DNA of 64,000 bases, from positions 1,984,001 to 2,048,000 of the forward strand of contig NZ_CP059560.1 of NCBI RefSeq assembly GCF_017894385.1, written 5' to 3'. Both the position numbers and the translations under genes were made by a program. Shown here piece after piece: positions 16,951-24,544 of this stretch (within the stretch, counting starts at the first letter, position 1; every line of letters begins with the position of its first letter). The notes beneath the pieces were generated by a model. It was not told the DNA's origin and did not search any database. It saw nothing but the letters and a program-made list of their open reading frames with translations. The stretch comes from Aromatoleum petrolei. Lineage in GTDB: Bacteria > Pseudomonadota > Gammaproteobacteria > Burkholderiales > Rhodocyclaceae.

Positions 16951-17080
16951 TCGCGGACCGGCCGGTCGTCATCGCCCTCTCGCCGCCACAATAAAAGCAC
17001 ATGCTAATATGACGAACTCGGCTGCCGATCGCCGGTCTCACCAACACTCCCGTCAGCCTCATCCGTCCCCGGAGTCCGTC

Positions 17081-17548
17081 ATGACATTCCCCGCCCTACG
17101 CTTTACCCGGCGCGCGCTGCTGCTGGCCGCAACCGCCGCCCTCGTGCCCTTCGCGGCCGTCCACGCCCAGCAGGGCGGCGTGCCCGAGATCACGCCTGCG
17201 GAGGCCCAGGCGCAGGCCAAGGCCGGCAGGATCACGCTCATCGATGTGCGCACCCCGGACGAATGGCGGGAAACCGGCGTCGCTCCGGGCGCGACGCCGA
17301 TCAACCTGTACCATCCGGGCGGAGCGGAAGGCTTCGTCAAGGAAGTGGTCGCAAAGGTCGGCGGAAAGCGCGACACGCCCATCGCCTTCATCTGCCGCAG
17401 CGGCAACCGCAGCGGCCAGGCGCAGCGCCTGCTCGCCGCCCAAGGTTTCACGAACGTGGTCAGCGTGCGCGAAGGCATGAGCGGCAGCACTGCAGGTCCG
17501 GGCTGGATCAGAAGCGGCCTGCCGGTCGAACGCTGCAAGGTGTGCTGA
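17081..17548 (+). CDS. Exported single-domain rhodanese
   Basis: The product is 155 residues. An N-terminal signal with 'RFTRRALLLAATAALV' and 'VHA-QQ' is followed by one rhodanese domain: 'ITLIDVRTPDEWRETG' and the active-site loop 'ICRSGNRSGQA' with Cys105. It also ends in 'CKVC'. It probably transfers sulfane sulfur in the periplasm. The twin Arg could indicate Tat export. The ATG at 17081 is preceded by GGAG; an in-frame ATG at 17009 is less likely because it lengthens the signal peptide. The gene stands alone between two repeat regions. Confidence 0.85.
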   Translation: MTFPALRFTRRALLLAATAALVPFAAVHAQQGGVPEITPAEAQAQAKAGRITLIDVRTPDEWRETGVAPGATPINLYHPGGAEGFVKEVVAKVGGKRDTPIAFICRSGNRSGQAQRLLAAQGFTNVVSVREGMSGSTAGPGWIRSGLPVERCKVC

Positions 17549-17681
17549 ACGGACATCGACGGAACCGTGGGCAACGGCTCCGTCGCACATTCGCTGCACT
17601 GCAGCAAGTTTCACCCAAGAGGCACAGAAAACCTGCGAGAATCTTGCCTCCCGTCGCATCCGCGACCCACCCGCCCCCGCC

Positions 17682-18593
17682 GTGATCCTCCGCCCCCGCC
17701 CTCACTGGGCTCGCCTGCTCTTCGTACGCCGCGGTTCCCTCGTCCAGCGTATCCTCTCGCAGCAACTGTTCATCTTCGCGCTGTCCTGCGCCGTCGTGCT
17801 GCTGCACGGCCAGCTGTTCCACTGGAAGGTCACGCTGACGGCGACGCCGTTCTCGCTGATGGGCGTCGCATTCGCGATCTTTCTCGGCTTCCGCATCAAC
17901 GCGAGCTACGATCGCTACTGGGAAGCGCGCAAGCTGTGGGGCACGGTCCTCGTCGAAGCGCGCAACCTTGCCCGCCAGGCCCTCAACCTCGCGACGCCGC
18001 GTGAATCGCAGCGCACCTTTGTGCTGGGCCTGGTCGGATTTGCCACCGCGATGCGCAACCAGCTGCGGGGGCAGCCGCGCGACACCGATCTCGCCGGACT
18101 GCTCCCGCCCGAGCTGATCGAACGCGTAGGCACCGCGCGTTTCGGCCCTGCACTGATCCTGCTGTGGCTGGGCGAATGGCTGCGCGAACGCCGCGCCGCC
18201 GATGAACTCGACGCCATCACCGCACAGCAGATGGAGCAGTCCCTCAACGAACTCTCCAACGCGCTGGGCGGCTGCGAGCGCATCGCCGGCACGCCCCTGC
18301 CCTTCACCTACTCGGTGATCCTCCACCGCAGCGCGTATTTCTATTGCATGTTGCTGCCCTTCGGCCTCGTCGATTCGATCGGTTCGATGACACCGCTGAT
18401 CGTGTGCTTCGTGTCCTACACCTTCTTCGCGCTGGAGGCCCTCAGTGACGAAATCGACGACCCGTTCGGGACGATGGCCAACGACCTCGCGCTCGACGCG
18501 CTGGTAGCCGGCATCGACGCGAGCCTGCGCGAAATGCTCGGCGAAATTCCCCCGCCCGCCCCCGTCCCCGACGCGAACTACCTGCTGACCTGA
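17682..18593 (+). CDS. Bestrophin-like (RFP-TM/UPF0187) channel
   Basis: The product is 303 residues from a GTG start. It has the bestrophin-family pattern: 'RILSQQLFIFALSCAVVLL' as a first helix, 'LGFRINASYDRYWEARKLWG' as the conserved motif after helix 2, and later helices around 'LILLWLGEWL' and 'CMLLPFGLVDSIG', with the acidic 'EALSDEIDDPFG' segment typical of the family C-terminus. Bacterial members form pentameric ion channels in the inner membrane. No functional partner is adjacent, and the physiological ion is not predictable. Confidence 0.88.
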   Translation: MILRPRPHWARLLFVRRGSLVQRILSQQLFIFALSCAVVLLHGQLFHWKVTLTATPFSLMGVAFAIFLGFRINASYDRYWEARKLWGTVLVEARNLARQALNLATPRESQRTFVLGLVGFATAMRNQLRGQPRDTDLAGLLPPELIERVGTARFGPALILLWLGEWLRERRAADELDAITAQQMEQSLNELSNALGGCERIAGTPLPFTYSVILHRSAYFYCMLLPFGLVDSIGSMTPLIVCFVSYTFFALEALSDEIDDPFGTMANDLALDALVAGIDASLREMLGEIPPPAPVPDANYLLT

Positions 18594-18631
18594 GCGCCGG
18601 GCCCGACCGCCGCGATCGCCCCCCGGATCGT

Positions 18632-18660
18632 GGGGCGGGAGGAGCCGAAGGCGTATCCCG
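18632..18660 (+). repeat. REP-like dispersed repeat, copy 3
   Basis: GGGGCGGGAGGAGCCGAAGG followed by CGTATCCCG is the third copy of the unit at 16865-16892. It lies between the convergent bestrophin-like gene and azlD. Confidence 0.6.
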
Positions 18661-18731
18661 TCATGCGGCGCTCGAGCGAGCCCGCCCCCTGCATCACCGC
18701 AGCGCTGCGCTCGCCGCCGCCCGTCACCGCG

Positions 18732-19058
18732 CTACCAGCCCAGCCCCTTCCTCAGCACCAGCAACACACCCATTCCCGCAATGAAGGGCAACCACGGGCT
18801 GCGTGACCGCAGCGCGGCGAACGCAACCGCGATGCCCGCAACAAGCTTGGGATTCGCCGGATCGAAAGCGCCCGCATCGAGCAGCAGGTCCGGCATGATC
18901 AGCGCGGACAGCGCCGCTGCGGGCGCATAGCGTAGCGCGCGCTGCAGTGCCGGCGGCAACCTCGCCCCTTCCCCGCTCAGCACGAAGCTGCCGCGCGTGA
19001 GAATCGTCGTCGCCCCGATCGCCAGCAGCGTCAGCCACAGCCATGTGCCTTCTACCAT
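18732..19058 (-). CDS. azlD: AzlD-type branched-chain amino acid exporter subunit
   Basis: The product is 108 residues and is almost entirely membrane-embedded, with the AzlD signature 'TILTRGSFVLSGEGARLPPA' followed by 'ALRYAPAAALSALIMPDLLL'. With AzlC it forms an inner-membrane exporter of branched-chain amino acids. Its start overlaps the azlC end by seven bases, the standard azlC-azlD coupling. The length is normal for the family. Confidence 0.88.
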   Translation of the reverse strand: MVEGTWLWLTLLAIGATTILTRGSFVLSGEGARLPPALQRALRYAPAAALSALIMPDLLLDAGAFDPANPKLVAGIAVAFAALRSRSPWLPFIAGMGVLLVLRKGLGW

Positions 19059-19759
19059 GACTGCCTCCGCTGCTCCGTCCAGCGCTCCGCAAGGAATCCG
19101 GCCGCAATCCCGAGGGCGATCCCGGCGATGACGCCAAGCCTCAGCGGCAAGCCGCGCAGCAATACGGCACCGAGACCGCCGACCAGAGTCGCGACGAGCA
19201 TCGCGCGCTGCTGCACCATCGGCACGAGCATCACCATCAACGCGATGGTCGTCATGAACTCCAGCGACCAGTCCTTCGGAAATACACCCGCACCCAGAAT
19301 GCCGGCGATGCCGCCGAGCTGCCACATGCTCCAGCACAACAGCGCCGGCGCGACATAGAAACCCCAGCGCCAGTGCGGATCGTCGGCGCGCAGCAGCCGA
19401 TCGGCGCACAGCACGAAGAGGCCGTCGACCAGCAGGTAGCCCGACAGCAGACGCTTCGACCACGACGTACCATGGAAGGACGGCGCAATCGCCGCACTGA
19501 AGATCACGAAGCGCAGATTGAGCACCAGCGCGGTGACGAAGATCAGCCACAGCGGCGCACCGGCTGCGATCAGGGGCAAGGTGCCGAGCTGGGCCGTGCC
19601 GGCATAGACAATCAGGTTCATGCCCAGCGACTCGCCCACCGACAGGCCGGTCGAGCGCATCGCGACCCCCGTCACGATGGCCCACGGGACGAGGCCGACG
19701 GACATCGGCAGCATCAGCCGGAGGCCCTCACGGGCGCCGCGCTTGAAGGATTCATTCAT
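19052..19759 (-). CDS. azlC: AzlC-type branched-chain amino acid exporter
   Basis: The product is 235 residues with the AzlC motifs 'GLVPWAIVTGVAM', 'GMNLIVYAGTAQL' and 'NLRFVIFSAAIAP'. It is the larger subunit of the AzlCD permease. No Lrp-like regulator gene is adjacent. The gene begins an azlCD operon whose promoter lies at 19760-19851, between it and the leftward copper unit. Confidence 0.9.
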   Translation of the reverse strand: MNESFKRGAREGLRLMLPMSVGLVPWAIVTGVAMRSTGLSVGESLGMNLIVYAGTAQLGTLPLIAAGAPLWLIFVTALVLNLRFVIFSAAIAPSFHGTSWSKRLLSGYLLVDGLFVLCADRLLRADDPHWRWGFYVAPALLCWSMWQLGGIAGILGAGVFPKDWSLEFMTTIALMVMLVPMVQQRAMLVATLVGGLGAVLLRGLPLRLGVIAGIALGIAAGFLAERWTEQRRQSW

Positions 19760-19851
19760 TGGGGAAACTCACCCGAAACGGGAAAGCGCTTTAGCATACC
19801 AGTCCCGGCACCGCACCGGCACGGGGAATGTTCGCACCGCCCCGCGCGCGA

Positions 19852-20301
19852 TCAGCGCCGCTGTTGCGCCATCTGCGCGCGCGCGGCCCACACCTGGGCG
19901 GGCCAGGTGCTCTGGATGAAGGCCAGCGTGGCGCGGATCTCGTCGTCGGACAGCACGCGGGCGAACCGCGGCATGTCGCTCGCGTAGCCCTCGGGCGCCC
20001 ACGGCGGTACCATGCCGTCGCGGATGATGTTCACGAGCAGCTCGTTCGGATGGTGCCAGGTATGGCCGGACGCATCGTGCGGCGGCGCGGGCAGCCGCCC
20101 GTCGGCCTTGCGTTGGCGCCAGTCCGGCTGCCCTTCGAGCTTCGCACCATGGCAGCTCGCGCAGTGCTTCCGGTACAGTTCCTCGCCGAGCGCAACCTGC
20201 GCGCCGTCCGTCGGGTCGATCCTGCCGTCGGCCCCGCCACCACAGCCGGCAGGGAAGACGAGCGCAGCGACACCCAGACGGCAGACTGCCTTACGGATCA
20301 C
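19852..20301 (-). CDS. Lipoprotein-like monohaem cytochrome c
   Basis: The product is 149 residues from a GTG that overlaps the upstream gene by 11 bases. A lipobox-like 'ALVFPAGC' near residue 20 suggests a lipoprotein anchor. One haem-binding 'CASCH' follows 'YRKH', and a distal methionine candidate is 'DMPRFARVLSDDEIRA', the usual class I cytochrome c C-terminal helix. It is last in the leftward unit that begins with the copper two-component system. An electron-transfer role linked to copper stress or respiration is inferred. Confidence 0.8.
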   Translation of the reverse strand: MIRKAVCRLGVAALVFPAGCGGGADGRIDPTDGAQVALGEELYRKHCASCHGAKLEGQPDWRQRKADGRLPAPPHDASGHTWHHPNELLVNIIRDGMVPPWAPEGYASDMPRFARVLSDDEIRATLAFIQSTWPAQVWAARAQMAQQRR

Positions 20302-20626
20302 GCCGGTCGCCACAGGGGTGGCGGTCAGCCCCACAGTGCTGGAAGTCGCCGAGCGGGCGGTTGAAGGTGTATTCGAAGGGCTTGCCGACGAGTTCGTGCG
20401 CGGCATCGCCCGCCGAGCCCGTCGGCAACGTGAAGGGCAGCGCGACGACGAACACCGCCGCACCGATCACCGTGCCCACGAGTCCGAGCGGGCGCACGAT
20501 GAGCAGATCCGCCGTCATGTCGCCGGCACGATCGCCGGTGACGGTCCCCGCCTGCTGCGCGGACACCCCCGCACTCGTCGTCAGCAACACGGCCGCCCCC
20601 AGGGCGGCGACAAGCTTCCTGCGCAT
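20291..20626 (-). CDS. Small exported membrane protein, function unknown
   Basis: The product is 111 residues: a cleavable signal ('LVAALGAAVLLTTSAGVSA'), then one or two helices 'IVRPLGLVGTVIGAAVFVVA' and 'LPFTLPTGSAGDAAHELVGK', and a short tail 'YTFNRPLGDFQHCG'. Such small proteins with 'RPLG...LPF' and 'YTFxRPLG' motifs recur in Pseudomonadota, sometimes loosely labelled multidrug transporters, but I know of no established function. It lies between the DUF411 protein and the cytochrome c gene, with an 11-base overlap to the latter. Confidence 0.6.
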   Translation of the reverse strand: MRRKLVAALGAAVLLTTSAGVSAQQAGTVTGDRAGDMTADLLIVRPLGLVGTVIGAAVFVVALPFTLPTGSAGDAAHELVGKPFEYTFNRPLGDFQHCGADRHPCGDRRDP

Positions 20627-20641
20627 GTTTCGTTCTCCCGC

Positions 20642-20660
20642 GCCCCGGAGTCTCCGGGGC
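20642..20660 (-). terminator. Intra-operon GC hairpin
   Basis: The perfect inverted repeat GCCCCGGAG-T-CTCCGGGGC lies in the 44-base gap after the DUF411 gene. With no T-run on the minus strand it may attenuate or stabilise the transcript rather than end it. Confidence 0.4.
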
Positions 20661-20670
20661 CAACGAAGTC

Positions 20671-21141
20671 TCAATGGCTGGCGAAGACCTGCGTCTTGCC
20701 GTCGGCAGTAAGGCTGACGACGTCGTAGCGGTCCGCCGGGTACGGCCCTTCCATCCCCGGCGAGCCCTGCGGCATGCCCGGCGCCGAGATGCCGGCGACC
20801 TTGGGCTTCTCCGCCAGCAGGCGCTTCACGTCGGCGGCCGGCACGTGCCCTTCGACGAAATACCCGCCGACCTTCGCAGTATGGCAGGAGCTCAGGGCCT
20901 GCGGCACGCCCGCCGCGCGCTTGATGGCGCCCATGTCGGTGCTCTTGATCTCCTTCACGGAGAAACCCGCCGCGCGCATGTGCTCGGCCCACTTGCCGCA
21001 GCAGCCGCAGTTGGGATCCTTGTACATCACCACCTCCTCGCCGGCCGCGAGTACCGGCGCGGCAAGAACCGCGGCCAGCGCCAAGGTGGCGACCAGGGCG
21101 AGGGGACGGCGAGCGGAACGGGAAGGATTGTGCGACTTCAT
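20671..21141 (-). CDS. DUF411 periplasmic metal-binding protein
   Basis: The product is 156 residues with a signal peptide ending 'APVLA-AGEE'. The mature part carries the DUF411 signature 'VVMYKDPNCGCCGKWAEHMR', with a CGCC metal site, and a second Cys/His group in 'SSCHTAKVGGYFVEGHVP'. DUF411 proteins are often linked to copper resistance loci. It is 13 bases downstream of the sensor kinase gene, which supports a copper role. The signal peptide supports the ATG at 21141 rather than an upstream one. Confidence 0.88.
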   Translation of the reverse strand: MKSHNPSRSARRPLALVATLALAAVLAAPVLAAGEEVVMYKDPNCGCCGKWAEHMRAAGFSVKEIKSTDMGAIKRAAGVPQALSSCHTAKVGGYFVEGHVPAADVKRLLAEKPKVAGISAPGMPQGSPGMEGPYPADRYDVVSLTADGKTQVFASH

Positions 21142-21154
21142 GTTTTCCTCTGGA

Positions 21155-22636
21155 TCAGACGATTGCCGATGTTTGGCCCGACGCGGGAGACGAAGGGTCC
21201 GCCCCGCGGGTCCCCGCTGCCGCGATGCGCGCATCGGCCGACGCGCGCGGCAGGTAGAGCGTGAAAGTGGTGAGGCCGCCGGCGGATTCCACGCCGATGC
21301 GGCCGCCGTGCGCCTCGACGATCGAGCGTGTGATCGCGAGCCCCAGCCCCGCGCCGTCGCCCTGCCGGGTGCGCGCCGGATCGACGCGATGGAAGCGGTC
21401 GAAGACGCGCGCCAGATGCTCCGGCGGGATCGTTTCGCCAGGGTTGCTCACCGCGAGCCGCGCCTCGCCCCCGGCCGCCTCGATCGCAATGCTCACGACG
21501 CCACCGGGTGCCGCGTGGCGCAGCGCGTTCGACAGCAGGTTCGACACCGCACGTCGCAGCATCAGGCGATCGCCCTGCACGCACGCATCGCCGCCGACCT
21601 CCAGGCGCAGGCCCTTCTCCTCGGCCAACGCCTCGTAGAATTCCGCCAGCGCGCCCGCCTCCCCGGCGAGCGACAGCGTCTCGGCCGGCCGCGGCAGCAG
21701 GCCGTTGTCGGCCTGCGCGAGGAACAGCATGTCGGCGATCATGCGCGCAAGCCGCTCGTACTCCTCGAGATTCGACAGCAGGATCTCGCGATACTGGTCG
21801 GCGTCGCGCGCACGCCCGAGCGCGACCTCGGTCTGCGTCATCAGATTGCTCACCGGCGTACGCAGCTCGTGCGCGATGTCCGACGAAAACTCGCTCAGGC
21901 GTCGGAAACCGTCCTCCAGGCGCGCCATCATCGCGTTGAGCTCGCCCGCCAGCGCCTCCAGCTCCACCGGCAGGTGGCGCGTGTCGATGCGTGCGGTCAG
22001 ATGCTGCGCCGACACGCCGCGTGCGACCTCCGCCATCTTGCGCAACGGCGCGAGACCGCCGCGGGCCGCGAACGCACCGAGCAGGCCCGTCGCGACGATC
22101 GCCAGCGCCACCGCGAACCACAGCGAACGCTCGAATTCGCGCATGAAAGTGCGGTGATGCTCGATGTCCATGGACACCACGACGCGGGCCGCGGGCGCAC
22201 CGGCAATACCCGTGCGTGCGTTCGCGACGACCCCGCGGTAGACGTGGTCGCCCTGCTCCCAGGTGTGCGCCGGTGGAAAGGCCGCCACGTCCGGACCGGG
22301 ATCGATCCGCGTCGCCGGCTCCGGGAAATCCGCCCCCGACGACGCGAACAGGATCTCGCCGCGGCCGCTGCCCCTCAGTACTGCGATCGACAGGCTGTGG
22401 TGCCCGACGAGCGCTGCGTCGAGCTGCTGCGCGACGTTCGCGAAATCCGCCTCCTCACGCACCTGCGCGAGCACCGAGCGCGCCAGTTCGAGCTTGCCGT
22501 GCAGTTCGACGAGGTCGCCTTCCTCGAAATGGCGCTCGACCGTCGCCGAAATGTACGTGCCCAGCCCGAGCAGCACCGCGGCGAAGAGCCCGCCGAAGAA
22601 CGGCGTCAGGCGCAGCGTCAGCGACAGCCGCGGCAT
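21155..22636 (-). CDS. Heavy-metal sensor histidine kinase (CusS-like)
   Basis: The product is 493 residues: a first transmembrane helix near residues 12-32, a periplasmic sensor region of ~130 residues, a second helix around 'LWFAVALAIVATGLLGAFAA', a HAMP linker, the phospho-accepting 'SDIAHELRTPVSNLM', and the ATPase boxes 'NLLSNALRHA' and 'GDGAGLGLAITRSI'. It matches the CusS/IrlS heavy-metal sensor group. The ATG at 22636 shares one base with the regulator stop (TGATG). A GTG one codon earlier is the only alternative. Confidence 0.88.
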   Translation of the reverse strand: MPRLSLTLRLTPFFGGLFAAVLLGLGTYISATVERHFEEGDLVELHGKLELARSVLAQVREEADFANVAQQLDAALVGHHSLSIAVLRGSGRGEILFASSGADFPEPATRIDPGPDVAAFPPAHTWEQGDHVYRGVVANARTGIAGAPAARVVVSMDIEHHRTFMREFERSLWFAVALAIVATGLLGAFAARGGLAPLRKMAEVARGVSAQHLTARIDTRHLPVELEALAGELNAMMARLEDGFRRLSEFSSDIAHELRTPVSNLMTQTEVALGRARDADQYREILLSNLEEYERLARMIADMLFLAQADNGLLPRPAETLSLAGEAGALAEFYEALAEEKGLRLEVGGDACVQGDRLMLRRAVSNLLSNALRHAAPGGVVSIAIEAAGGEARLAVSNPGETIPPEHLARVFDRFHRVDPARTRQGDGAGLGLAITRSIVEAHGGRIGVESAGGLTTFTLYLPRASADARIAAAGTRGADPSSPASGQTSAIV

Positions 22637-23307
22637 CACGGCGCCTCGAGCACGTAGCCCATGCCGCGCACGGTGCGGATCAGCTTGGGCTCGAACGGAT
22701 CATCCACCTTGGCGCGCAGGCGGCGCACCGCCACCTCGATCACGTTGGTGTCGCTGTCGAAATTCATGTCCCACACCTGCGATGCAATCAGCGAACGCGG
22801 CAACACCTCGCCCTGGCGTCGCAGCAGCAGCTCCAGCAGGCCGAACTCCTTGGCGGTGAGGTCGATGCGCTGCCCCGCGCGCGTCACGCGCCGGCGCATC
22901 AGGTCCAGCTCGAGGTCGGCCGCGCGCAGCACGTCCGGCTCCTTCGACTTGCCCCGTCGCAGCAGGGTGCGGACGCGGGCCAGCAGCTCGGAAAAAGCGA
23001 AGGGCTTCACCAGATAGTCGTCGGCGCCGAGCTCGAGTCCGCGCACGCGGTCCTCGACCTGGTCGCGCGCGGTGAGGAACAACACCGGCATCTCGCGCCC
23101 CGCGCGCCGCACCGTCTGCAGCACGCTCCAGCCGTCGAGGCCCGGCAGCATCACGTCGAGGATGACGAGGTCGTAGTCGCCGGTGAGCGCGAGGTGCAGC
23201 CCGTCCATGCCGTCGCGCGCGAGGTCGACGATGAAGCCCGCCTCGGCCAGGCCCTGGCGCAGGTAGTCACCCGTCTTGATTTCGTCTTCGACGATCAGGA
23301 TTTTCAC
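22636..23307 (-). CDS. OmpR-family copper response regulator (CusR/CopR-like)
   Basis: The product is 223 residues: a receiver domain with 'ILIVEDE' and phospho-acceptor Asp in '[13 protein letters not shown]', and a winged-helix domain with '[16 protein letters not shown]' and '[20 protein letters not shown]'. It is the CusR/IrlR heavy-metal type. The GTG at 23307 is preferred: the GTG at 23313 overlaps the GAGGAG ribosome site, which is correctly spaced for 23307. It heads the leftward copper unit and faces a palindromic operator. Confidence 0.88.
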   Translation of the reverse strand: MKILIVEDEIKTGDYLRQGLAEAGFIVDLARDGMDGLHLALTGDYDLVILDVMLPGLDGWSVLQTVRRAGREMPVLFLTARDQVEDRVRGLELGADDYLVKPFAFSELLARVRTLLRRGKSKEPDVLRAADLELDLMRRRVTRAGQRIDLTAKEFGLLELLLRRQGEVLPRSLIASQVWDMNFDSDTNVIEVAVRRLRAKVDDPFEPKLIRTVRGMGYVLEAP

Positions 23308-23404
23308 GTCCACTCCTCACCCGCACCGGCGGCCGTCTGCCAGCGCCTGTCCCGGGCATCCTCATGCGGCCGCATTGTGCCCCGCCCCCGGCACTCCCGC
23401 ACAA

Positions 23405-23422
23405 GATTACAAAGATGTAATC
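23405..23422. promoter_or_regulatory. Copper regulator operator palindrome
   Basis: GATTACA-AAGA-TGTAATC is a perfect inverted repeat centred in the 191-base gap between the divergent regulator and cupredoxin genes. It resembles CopR/CusR boxes of Pseudomonadota (TTACANNNNTGTAA). It probably controls both directions. Confidence 0.8.
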
Positions 23423-23498
23423 TCCGCGTCAGCATCGCGTCGCCAGCCCCCCCTCATCATCGCCTCCAGACATTCCATCCTTCCGGGTATTCAGTACG

Positions 23499-24047
23499 AT
23501 GCGCCGACCGCCGCCCCACTTCGCAAAACTGCTCGCCGCCATGATCGTCGCATGGTTCCCCCTCGCCGCCGGCGCTCACGGCGGTTCCACGCACAGCCCC
23601 GCCGCCATGGTTCCCGCGGTGCGCGAACAGCAGGACTGGGGGATCGCCGGCTTGCAGCGCGAGGTCACGCGCACGATCACGGTGCGCATGGACGACCGGA
23701 TGCGCTTCACGCCCGACCGCATCGACGTCGGGGAAGGCGAAACGGTCCGTCTGGTCGTGCATAACGGCGGCGGCGCCCTGCACGAATTGGTGATCGGCAC
23801 TTCCACCGCGCTCTCCGGACACGCAGAACTGATGCAGCGGTTTCCCGACATGGAACACGACGAGCCCTGGATGGCACACGTGCCCGCCGGACGCAGCGGC
23901 GAGATCGTATGGACCTTCAACCGCCCGGGCCGGTTCGAATTCGCCTGCCTGCTTGCCGGCCATTTTGCAGCGGGGATGATCGGCGCGATCGATGTGAAGC
24001 CGGCCTTTACGCAGGCACTGGCGAAGGAATCCGCAACCGTACGCTGA
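23499..24047 (+). CDS. Periplasmic cupredoxin, CopI-like copper tolerance protein
   Basis: The product is 182 residues with a signal peptide ending 'PLAAGA-HGG'. The cupredoxin domain has a complete type 1 copper ligand set: His95 in 'GGALHELVIG', and Cys150, His155 and Met160 in 'FACLLAGHFAAGM'. It fits the CopI family of copper-induced periplasmic proteins of betaproteobacteria. It is the first gene right of the palindromic operator and is followed by cusF after 46 bases, so copper induction through the divergent two-component system is likely. Confidence 0.85.
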   Translation: MRRPPPHFAKLLAAMIVAWFPLAAGAHGGSTHSPAAMVPAVREQQDWGIAGLQREVTRTITVRMDDRMRFTPDRIDVGEGETVRLVVHNGGGALHELVIGTSTALSGHAELMQRFPDMEHDEPWMAHVPAGRSGEIVWTFNRPGRFEFACLLAGHFAAGMIGAIDVKPAFTQALAKESATVR

Positions 24048-24093
24048 ACCTTGCCCCAAGAATCCCGCAGAACCCACGAATGAGACTTGCATC

Positions 24094-24438
24094 ATGAACA
24101 TGAAATCCCTTCTCCTGGTCACCACCATTGCCCTCGCCGCCCCCGCGGCCTTTGCCCAGATGAACCACGGCAGCCACGCCGGGCATGCCATGGCAGACGC
24201 CCCCGCGAAGTCCGCGTCCCCGAGTGAAGGCACCGTGCGCAAGATCGACAAGGCGGCCGGCAAGATCACCATCGCACACGGCCCGCTCGAGAACCTCAGC
24301 ATGCCAGCCATGACGATGGCGTTTCGCGCAAGCGAAGCCGCAGTGCTCGACAAGCTCAAGGTCGGCGACAAGATCCGCTTCGTCGCCGAGCGCGTCGACG
24401 GCACATTCGGCGTGAAGCAGGTCGAGATCGTGAATTAA
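24094..24438 (+). CDS. cusF: CusF-like periplasmic copper chaperone
   Basis: The product is 114 residues: a signal peptide ending 'PAAFA-QM', a His/Met-rich linker 'MNHGSHAGHAM' and an OB-fold CusF domain with His62 and 'LSMPAMTMAF' (Met73 and Met75 as copper ligands). The Trp that caps the site in E. coli CusF is Met70 here, a common variant. It should bind Cu(I)/Ag(I) and feed the efflux pump. It follows the cupredoxin gene in the rightward unit. Confidence 0.88.
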   Translation: MNMKSLLLVTTIALAAPAAFAQMNHGSHAGHAMADAPAKSASPSEGTVRKIDKAAGKITIAHGPLENLSMPAMTMAFRASEAAVLDKLKVGDKIRFVAERVDGTFGVKQVEIVN

Positions 24439-24544
24439 ACGGGAGACGCACCGGGGCCACGCGTCCCGGGCCGTCCGCACACCTGCTTCGCGGCGAGCGA
24501 CACACCCGCCGCCAGGAACAACACGTGATACCGGAGTCCAGACG

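Noticed and set aside
23930..23945. GGTTCGAATTCGCC resembling a tRNA T-loop
   Set aside because: It lies inside the cupredoxin coding sequence and no acceptor stem or anticodon arm can be built around it.
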